This document shows positions 57,363-64,000 of a stretch of 64,000 bases of DNA, piece after piece. Position 1 is the first letter of the stretch. Each line of letters starts with the position of its first letter. The notes under the pieces are model-generated. The model had not been told where the DNA came from. It ran no database searches and saw only the letters and a program-made list of their open reading frames with translations. Origin of the DNA: Atriophallophorus winterbourni (Eukaryota > Platyhelminthes > Trematoda > Plagiorchiida > Microphallidae); contig JACCGJ010000256.1 of NCBI GenBank assembly GCA_013407085.1, positions 39,541-103,540 on the forward strand, given 5' to 3'. The position numbers were made by a program, and so were the translations under genes.

Positions 57363-59340
57363 GCGCCGAGACTGGACCTTGACGTGGTGCAGCGGCTTGC
57401 GTGCCTCGATGATCCATTGAGCTATACTGGGTGATGTCTTCGTGGCATCTTCAGAGTTACTCATACCAGGTTCGTCAATGGTGAGAAGCCAGACAAACAC
57501 AGTCTCCTTGTTCCTCGTGGACATTGTATACCAGGAGAGGCGTATGAATCCGCAAGGATCACCGGCTCGACTGGTTTGGGATGATGCCGGGAGTCTCTGC
57601 TTGGTCTCTACCTTGCGAATGGCTTGTAAACTGTATCTACAGTATCCGGCCCCGATAGGTGCGATCCTTAATCTCGCTCCGCTGCCTTGCGGGTTAGGCT
57701 TTCGGGCCAAAGGCTTGAGGTGGGAGTCATCAAGATCAACTCCTCTACTTCGGCCTGGGCAACCGGGTAGTATCACGCCCACACCCAAACAATGACAATG
57801 ACAATCTTAGAAATTCTTAACTCTGTGTCTTCTATTACTTCTACCACCTTTCCCCCACATGTTACCATCCCCGATTCGCTCTCTTTACCTGATGTACGAC
57901 TCATGCCGTCTAGACAGCCGTCGATTGTTGCAACTCTTCTACGCCCGCAGGTTTCATTTAGGTTAGCTTCGTTTAACGTTCGGACCTTGCTACAACCGGG
58001 ACAACAGGCCGGCCTTGCACGAACGCTCGAGACGTTAGGCATTGATATCTGCTGCTTGTCGGAAACCCGTCTCCGTGACACAAGCGAAGTCTGTCAGTTG
58101 GTCTCACCAGCTAAACCACACAGCAGATTCCACCTGCGCCTCTCTAGTGTCCCTGATGCTTCTTCCGCCAGATTGGCTGGCGTCGGTATCGCGCTCAGCT
58201 CCCGTGCTGAGCAATCACTCTTAGAGTGGATTCCCGTTGACAGCAGACTGTGCGGTGCACGATTTCGTGGCCACTGTCGGGTGAACAGGCGGTGCGAAAC
58301 GCGGAGGGATTTGTTTGTGATTTCTGCCTACGCCCCAGCGGACTGTAGTGCGGATCTCAGTAAGGACAACTTCTATGAGAAGTTGCATAGTTTGTTTCGT
58401 AAGGCACGCAGGACAGATGTCGTAATCATGGCAGGAGATCTCAACGCTCGCGTTGGTCGCCTGTCTGAATACGAGCGCCACCTTGGAGGTCAGTATGGGC
58501 TTGATGGCGGGCGTTCAGATAACGGAGAACGATTGCTCACATTCTGTGGCGATCACCGCCTTTATCTCTCCAGTACGACATTTCGGCGTTCCCAGCATCG
58601 AATGGCCACATGGCGCCCACCATCACAGCACGTCTGGTTTCAAATTGACCACATTGCTATTAGCTACAGGTGGCGTGGTAGCATCAAGGATTGCCGTTCA
58701 TACTGGACCACCAGTGTGGACTCGTACCACGCGCTAGTCTGTGTGACAGTCAACTTCCAATTTGGGCCAATTTCTGTTACAGGAAATCGATCCCACCTAA
58801 ACCAGTTGACTTCAACAACGAAGAACTTGTGACTGGATGGTTTCATTCCTTTGTGTAATTGTTTTTCTAATAACACGTGTTTATATGGAGAATTTCTGCT
58901 TGTATCCCCAGTGCTATTATAGCGTGTTCTAAATTAAGTCATTTGCAGCGACAAAGATTCATCTATAAAGCTGAAGCGCAGGGCCTATATGGCTACAGTT
59001 TGCGTGGTTTTACTGTACGGAAGTGAACCCTGGCCACTGAGAAAATAATAAATAACATATCTGCAGGTCGTTCACAACTGCTGTCTCCGCACCATCGGAT
59101 ACGTAACGCAACTACCCGTATTAGATTCTTTGGTAATGACGTAGATTTCGAAAAAAAGTTGACATACATAAACTTTGCTCGTTAGGTTACATATTGCGAA
59201 TAGGGAATTATTAGTCCAACAGTTTTGTTTGCCACCCCTAACTCGGAATGGCATAGTTGTAAGGGTGACCAGACTCTGACTTGGCTCAAGCAGCTAAAAG
59301 TTTCGCCTGTTAAGATAGCTGCAGTTGGGCGACCTAGTGG
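57363..59340 (+). mobile_element. RTE-like LINE with intact endonuclease and deleted polymerase core
   Basis: It consists of a 5' leader (57363-57791), an endonuclease ORF (57792-58832), a short continuation in the next frame (KPVDFNNEELVTGWFHSF, 58780-58855), and then only the polymerase C-terminal blocks: YGSEPWPLRK near 59015-59045 and a CLRTIGYV-like block near 59080-59105, then DQTLTWLKQ near 59270. Roughly the fingers, palm and thumb are missing. It is inserted into the CR1-like LINE to its left. Confidence 0.8.
57792..58832 (+). CDS. RTE-type LINE apurinic/apyrimidinic-like endonuclease (346 codons)
   Basis: ATG at 57792, within an ATGACAATGACAATG run. After a Ser/Pro-rich leader the fold starts with FRLASFNVRTLLQPGQQ. 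The catalytic Glu is in DICCLSETRL; the FVISAYAP strand follows, then MAGDLNARVGRLSEY with the GDLN pair, GLDGGRSDNGERLLTFC, and the final QIDHIAIS His. These are the conserved residues of the exonuclease-endonuclease-phosphatase fold used by LINEs to nick target DNA. The frame ends at 58832 through a 1-nt shift near 58780. This is the longest intact non-LTR frame in the window. Confidence 0.9.
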   Translation: MTMTILEILNSVSSITSTTFPPHVTIPDSLSLPDVRLMPSRQPSIVATLLRPQVSFRLASFNVRTLLQPGQQAGLARTLETLGIDICCLSETRLRDTSEVCQLVSPAKPHSRFHLRLSSVPDASSARLAGVGIALSSRAEQSLLEWIPVDSRLCGARFRGHCRVNRRCETRRDLFVISAYAPADCSADLSKDNFYEKLHSLFRKARRTDVVIMAGDLNARVGRLSEYERHLGGQYGLDGGRSDNGERLLTFCGDHRLYLSSTTFRRSQHRMATWRPPSQHVWFQIDHIAISYRWRGSIKDCRSYWTTSVDSYHALVCVTVNFQFGPISVTGNRSHLNQLTSTTKNL

Positions 59341-59344
59341 GGTC

Positions 59345-59990
59345 ATAAAGAATAAAATTCACAATGGCTTCTTACCCTTAATTATATGGCTCAAAATCAT
59401 TCCCGTCGGTGGTATAATTGTAATTGTAGATATCTTACAGTGTATGATTAATCATGTATGTTTTCAAGTGAAGCGGCGAGGAAAGCTTGTTATGATGCGT
59501 GACAGTGAAAACCGCAATAAGCTGTCGTGTTGATGTTGCTTTACTCGTTCACAACACGATAAATGCGTTTTGATTCGAGGTGTGTGCACCTCATCCCACT
59601 GGGTCTCTGTCTAATCTTCTACAGGTTCACTAGCTTTTCAGGTCCAACGCTACTCAATATTTAGGATTTTAGCGTGTCGCGGTTGTATGAAAGCGGAGCA
59701 CTCGGCACTTGCTACTCATTTAATGTTGTTCATGATGATCATTGTTGATCATATGTGTGATACCACCCGGTCACACTCGATGTACAAATTTACTGTTAAA
59801 TCCTACATCGTTTTAGCTATATCTGGTATAAACTGAGTTAAATCGACATTTATATGTGTAAATATTTACTATTTCTTATTGTTTCTGATTTCTATCTTTT
59901 GTTCACATCACTGTATTTATTCTTCGTTATCACGTTGATTTATATTTTTTTCAGACAATGTTTGTAATAAACCAACCAATGCTTTAATAA
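59345..59990. other. Unassigned interval upstream of the mL38 gene
   Basis: No feature is recognised. By position it should include the mL38 promoter, but I see no convincing core element. Confidence 0.35.
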
Positions 59991-59995
59991 TAATC

Positions 59996-60170
59996 ATGCT
60001 TGGATTATCAATGCGTAGCTTGCGGATACAAAGTATCGCGGCGCTCCAAAAGAGGTGCTTCATATACAGACGCGGTTATTTACCGCAAGAAGTTGAACCA
60101 GGTTCATATCCTTTTCCCAAAAGACAAGTTCCGGAAGCCGGTCGCAAGTCGTTTGCCGTACGCTGTAAAG
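59996..60170 (+). CDS. Possible first exon of mL38, with mitochondrial-targeting-like N terminus
   Basis: ATG at 59996, or the in-frame ATG at 60011. It encodes MLGLSMRSLRIQSIAALQKR and more, 58 residues rich in Arg, Ser and Leu with no acid residue in the first ~30, as expected for a matrix-targeting peptide. The donor is AAAG|GTGTGT at 60171, phase 1. This is exactly the phase needed by the exon at 61715. No match to the family was recognised in this poorly conserved region, and an intermediate exon could exist, so the link is inferred. Confidence 0.45.
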
Positions 60171-60989
60171 GTGTGTAAAATTACTTTCCATCGTAATCTT
60201 CACTTGTGTAAATGAATGTTTTGATCTATGAAGTAATATCGGTCTACTGAAACTATTTTTTTCGACGCGGTATCCTAATTAGCGTAACATTCGGCTTGGA
60301 CAAATCGTCACATGGCATAAGCATTTTAGGATCTTGGTTTGTAACCCTTCTAAAATCAGCGGAGTTCGTTTTATAGTCTCGATTCCCCTCGTTCCCATAT
60401 CGTGGTAGCTAGTTACGCTTGAGGATGTTTCAAAACCGTGTAAGGTATCGGTCTTGTTATAATCATCTATGCTATCAAGTGGATTGTCGAACAAACCTTG
60501 CTATGCTGCGTTTCAATGGACGTCATAGGGGAGGAACTGTGGTTTTAAGCCCCATTCTTCCCAATCTATTTAGAATTTTATTGTGTGATTGTTGTCTGTT
60601 AAACAATCCGTACTCACTTAAGTTTCTCACAACTTCTTGAGTCCGAACTAACAATGTTGCTATCTAGCAATCATGCTTACAAATTTTTATATTTTAGAGA
60701 TGTTTGTGCACAGTTAACTTCAGCGATTCCCAAATGACCGGATTAATAAGGACTTTGTTACACATCCTACTATCTTATTTGGTGTGACCAGATGATGTAA
60801 TTATTCGGCTGATTTCGATATCGCCCCAAAATCACTGTGTTTGAACCTTTGTTTGTTGTGTAATATTGTTGTCATTATTCATAATGCCATAATTAAAGTT
60901 TACTTCGCCTAAAGGGCAACGAAACACGCTTCCGTAGATGTATATGATTTATTTAATAAATAAGCGAACATGTATGAGTGAACACCGTA

Positions 60990-61085
60990 ACACAGATCAA
61001 AACAGTGTGTGTATATGTATGAAATCACATCCTGGATCCCGACAGTGCCCACGATGTCACTTGTCCATATCTAGACAGATTTGCG
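60990..61085 (-). repeat. Very degenerate SINE-like family remnant
   Basis: ATGAAATCACATCCTGGATC followed by CAGTGCCCAC and CTAGACAGAT keeps the order of family blocks but with low identity. Confidence 0.4.
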
Positions 61086-61244
61086 ATACGAGAATGAAAA
61101 TGAAATGGAAACACTTGTTGATTAATAATGATAATATTAACCACTTGATTTTTTCATTTTCCAATGTGGCAGCATGTAGGTTTAAATTCTCGGTTACTCA
61201 TGTTTATTTATAGGTTTTTTGACATCGGTCGTTTTTCAATATAT

Positions 61245-61492
61245 AGTATGGTATGATATGAAAGCACAAGCCTGATCCAGGCCAATTGCCGTACAGTCAG
61301 AGACTGCACGTGGGCTAAGATACTGTCAGGTTGCCCAGGCCTAGACAGAGGGGGGAAATAGAAATCGTAATGAGACCACAGCTTGCTTCAGCATGCAGCT
61401 CACTACCGTTCTCCCATCATTTTAGCACGATGTTAGCCGCACAGCACAGAAATACTGCACGATTGTACATCCGTGCAAATTGCACACCCATG
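61245..61492 (-). repeat. SINE-like family copy K, full length, 8-bp target-site duplication
   Basis: A full-length copy with a GTATG-type tail. CAATATAT lies at 61237-61244 and 61493-61500. It sits in the proposed first intron of the mL38 gene. Confidence 0.85.
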
Positions 61493-61714
61493 CAATATAT
61501 CAGATAAACGAACGTATACTGAAGAAAACATTCCGACCGGCACGTTCTCTTTTGGAATAGAATTTGAAAAAGCTCCACTGACCTCAATATTAATTGTTTA
61601 AAATTTTCCTTCTAAAAATACATGCGTCTCTATAGAGCATGCGGATTTTAACTTACTAATAACGTTTTTTCAACCATACATTTAATAAACTCGCTTGATA
61701 CTCTTCGGTATTAG

Positions 61715-62106
61715 AGCTTGATCGATCGTCTGGACCGTCTGATCTTGTTGACATTGGTTTACCCTTCGATCCACCTCCACTGCTCCCCAATCGGTCACAA
61801 CCAAAGTGCAACGAGTTGGAATCTCTCGCTCGAAAACGGCTGCTAACCGTTCCACTGCATGATGTCCATCACACATCAAAAGATACACAAGCTCCTTTCC
61901 GAAGACTCACAGCTGCTAACCACTTTGGCGTATTCCGTGATCTCTACGGTCCACCTCACTTTTTTATACCCTCTATTCCGTTTGGATTGCATTATGTTTT
62001 GCCAGAAGATCATTCGCAAACCCCCAGTTCGACACTGGAAGATACACCATCGGTTGAAACACAACCGGTTTTCACTGGAAACTTGATTTCGCCTACCACT
62101 GCTCAG
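61715..62106 (+). CDS. MRPL38: Mitochondrial ribosomal protein mL38, exon with DIGLP and PEBP-fold start
   Basis: mL38 is a large-subunit mitoribosome protein with a phosphatidylethanolamine-binding-protein fold. The exon begins after an acceptor TATTAG. It encodes DLVDIGLPFDPPP, matching the conserved DIGLP of mL38, then NHFGVFRDLYGPPHFFIPSI (family: (Y/F)G(L/V)(Y/F)RDL followed by a hydrophobic/Pro strand) and PVFTGNLISPTTAQ (family: PV..GN.(V/L)(S/T)P..A). The donor is CAG|GTAAAC at 62107. Phase is 1 on entry (an alternative acceptor lies at 61717) and 0 on exit. The middle part HTSKDTQAPF is flatworm-specific or unaligned. Confidence 0.85.
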
Positions 62107-62109
62107 GTA

Positions 62110-63055
62110 AACAGCGATTTCATGTGATACGTTCCTGTCATATGCTGTTTGAATCGATAACGCAATACTTTTTATCAAAAGTAAAAAGAATAATGCTTGC
62201 TGAGAAAGTTATAATTTTGCAATTAAGCTGTTCATGCAGTGGATCTACTGTGTTGATTCATCTTGAGACGAATAAGCATCGTAGCCAAATTTTACTTTTT
62301 CAATTCCCCATTGTTGAAATGTCACAATACACCACAGGTTTTTGGGATACACGTCACTTCCACTGCATCAGAAAGCCAGTCAATCAGGCTAAATGATAGA
62401 AAATAAAATCGTCAATATATTATCTAAAATCGACCAAAACCCCTAACCAGATTGATTTTACTTAGATAGAAGAAATAGCACATCTTGTCGTATACACGGG
62501 ATGCCGAAGGAAGGCTTATACCGGACAGAACGAACTATTTTCTACTAAGAGTTCCTACTTTCAATACATTCTCTTCACTAGAGATAACAAATTAATCAGA
62601 ACGGAAGCTTTGTCATCATTACAGAATTAATAAGTCGTTTTCGCGAATGTCTTCAGATGCACATTGTTTTACGTGTTAATTGGTATCATAATGCGTTGTT
62701 AGCTTTGATAAGGTTTCAATCTTGATTTGGGTAATATGTACGAAGATTAAGGTACGATTATCGCTGGCTGTACTAACAGTTAAAATAAAATCGAGATGGA
62801 TTTCCTTAACGGATTCTATTTTTCGATTAACAATGGTATCACTGTAATTCCGTTTGTCCCCTTCCATCGAAACTCCGAGTGACTGAGAATATTAAGATGT
62901 ACTTTTAATTCCCTATTCAACGATAACCATATTGCTATTTGGGCACAATACTTGAATTGTTTGAGAAACGCCTTTTAAAATCCTTGGTTGTTATTCATTC
63001 ACAAACATTTTACCGGTCGACTTGTGGGTCCGACTACGTGAGTAATGATTTTTTA
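62110..63055 (+). other. mL38 intron (62107-63067), no further feature
   Basis: The intron runs from donor GTAAAC to acceptor TTTTAG. No repeat shared with the rest of the window was noticed. Confidence 0.6.
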
Positions 63056-63067
63056 ATCACATTTTAG

Positions 63068-63195
63068 AAACCACCGATCATCGATTTATCTTTCGCACCT
63101 GCTGATCACTACTGGACGTTGGTCATGTCATGTCCGGATGAGCCTTTAAGTCTGGACGATCAAGCTCCACCAAATGAATATATTCACTGGCTCGT
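63068..63195 (+). CDS. MRPL38: mL38 exon with PEBP core
   Basis: The acceptor is CACATTTTAG at 63058-63067 and the donor is CTCGT|GTAAGT at 63196. It encodes KPPIIDLSFAPADHYWTLVM, then SCPDEPLS and NEYIHWLV. The W-TL-(hydrophobic)-(S/T).(P)D and E(Y)(I/L)HWLV motifs are the PEBP ligand-site region as found in mL38. The intron before it is 961 nt. Following exons must lie beyond the window, since no continuation was found to base 64000. Confidence 0.88.
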
Positions 63196-63221
63196 GTAAG
63201 TCCATGTTCATTTTCGTATTC

Positions 63222-63458
63222 GTGCACGGATGTGCAATCGTGCAGTATTTCTGTGCTGTGCGACTAACATCGTGCTAAACTGATTGGACTGAGCTGCACG
63301 CTGAAGTCTCACTACCATTTCTATTTTCTTTCTATTTCTTCTGTCATAGCTGTCTAGGCCTGAGCAACCTGACAGTATCTTAGCCCACGTGCAGTCTCTG
63401 ACTGTGCGGCACTTTGCCTGGATCAGACTTGTGCTTTCATACCATACCATACCATACG
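63222..63458 (+). repeat. SINE-like family copy L, near full length, just after an mL38 donor site
   Basis: It runs from GCACGGATGTGCAATCG to TTTCATACCATACCATACCA. It begins only about 25 nt downstream of the splice donor at 63196. Confidence 0.85.
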
Positions 63459-63484
63459 AAGCACATAACATATGTGAATGCCAA

Positions 63485-63720
63485 TCGGTCAAACGCGTTT
63501 ATTACGCACAGGGCAACATTTAGAACACACACCTACCTTTTTATTGGCAAATCAGGTGACCATAACACGCCTGTCCAGGTTGTCACTCAGATCTGATTTG
63601 TCAATCGATTTCGTGCCCTCGCCACGCTGGACACGTTTGACCGATTTTGACGAATTTCGTATCGTTTGATAGAGGCTGTTGTTCCAGAGTGTTTGGAGAG
63701 ATTCGTTCATTTTGTTGTGT
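63485..63720 (+). repeat. Dispersed repeat, related copy at 4363-4610
   Basis: It shares TCAAACGCGTTTATTACGCA and following blocks with 4363-4610. It lies next to the hammerhead-bearing repeat. Confidence 0.5.
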
Positions 63721-63900
63721 GACTACTCATCAGTACCAAGTCCATTGTAATATTCACAAAGTTTATCACAACGGTCCGCATTGGAAGCACTGGACTCGAG
63801 TTTCGCTCTTATTTGAGCTCATCAGCAGTGCATATCCTGTCTCGGGTCTGATTCGAACCCACGGCCTGAGCTACTGTCCACCGTTTGACCGATCGCGATC
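63720..63900 (-). repeat. tRNA-like SINE/Sm-alpha-like repeat carrying a hammerhead ribozyme
   Basis: On the minus strand a TAGCTCAG A-box-like phrase (near 63870) is followed by GTGGGTTCGAATCAGACCC (63845-63863), a clear pol III B box. The hammerhead lies about 15 nt further downstream. Association of pol III boxes with a hammerhead is the hallmark of the schistosome Sm-alpha family. The repeat boundaries are uncertain. Confidence 0.65.
63787..63831 (-). ncRNA. Type I hammerhead ribozyme, complete
   Basis: Reading the minus strand: stem I strand GCACTG (63831-63826), core CTGATGA (63825-63819), stem II GCTC and GAGC around loop AAATAA (63818-63805), core GAAA (63804-63801), a minimal stem III (AC-TCGA-GT, using the last A of the core; 63801-63794), cleavage triplet GTC with C at 63793, and stem I return strand CAGTGC (63792-63787). 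All invariant core residues are present, stems I (6 bp) and II (4 bp) pair perfectly, and stem III is very short, as in retroelement-type hammerheads. Predicted self-cleavage is between 63793 and 63792. Activity is inferred, not shown. Confidence 0.88.
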
Positions 63901-64000
63901 AAGTCTTCGTGAATGGTTCTCCAGACTGGCACATTTGAGTAGCGTCATATGCCTGACCAGTCGAGAAGGAGCCAGCAACATCTGTTGTGGTCGTCCAACC

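Noticed and set aside
63723..63737. Second hammerhead core (TCATCAG on plus) near 63730
   Set aside because: The CTGATGA on the minus strand is not followed by a stem II and GAAA at workable distance.

Overview
The window is eukaryotic, intron-containing and dominated by retrotransposons. It most resembles a digenean flatworm, possibly a blood fluke. The reasons are: one host gene (DNAJC7) has five 34-40 nt introns at its 5' end and 1.3-4.1 kb introns at its 3' end, a skew known from schistosomes; the repeats are a flatworm-typical mix (CsRn1-like and other Ty3/gypsy LTR elements, CR1-like and RTE-like LINEs, a Penelope-like element); and a hammerhead ribozyme sits in a tRNA-like repeat, as in the schistosome Sm-alpha family. 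The species cannot be named from sequence alone.

Host genes. (1) 14708-23716, minus strand: a complete nine-exon gene for a DNAJC7/TPR2-type co-chaperone of 466 aa (eight or so TPR-like helices followed by a J domain). All splice sites are GT-AG and all phases join. (2) 59996-63195, plus strand: the 5' part of a PEBP-fold mitochondrial ribosomal protein mL38 gene. Two exons are well supported and a possible first exon encodes an Arg-rich, targeting-like N terminus. The gene runs off the right edge. No other host gene is supported.

Layout. 1-1500 CR1-like LINE (minus), continuing off the left edge; 1.7-6.9 kb mostly unassigned AT-rich DNA; 6.9-8.0 kb LINE fragments; 8.2-10.4 kb AT-rich repeats; 10.4-12.6 kb degenerate Penelope-like element flanked by hammerhead-like motifs; 12.6-14.6 kb unassigned; 14.7-23.7 kb DNAJC7, with short SINE-like elements in its big introns; 24-29.3 kb SINE-like copies, RTE and CR1 pieces; 29.4-31.3 kb degenerate gypsy; 31.4-33.5 kb CR1-like LINE with an inverted duplication; 33.9-42.6 kb an old CsRn1-like element split by a second LTR element and later by a truncated RTE; 43.1-43.5 kb fold-back repeat; 43.5-44.6 kb AT-rich repeat; 44.6-49.5 kb a young, nearly complete gypsy element with two 370 bp LTRs; 50.3-51.7 kb decayed LINE with a GATA microsatellite; 51.7-57.4 kb AT-rich repeat and two CR1-like LINE copies; 57.4-59.3 kb RTE LINE with intact endonuclease but lost reverse transcriptase core; 60-63.2 kb mL38; 63.2-64 kb SINE-like copy and hammerhead-bearing repeat.

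The most interesting signals are the complete type I hammerhead ribozyme at 63787-63831 (minus), the hammerhead-like motifs bounding the Penelope-like element, and a ~240 bp SINE-like family (about 12 copies) with a CATAC-type 3' tail, target-site duplications and 5' truncation but no recognisable pol III boxes.
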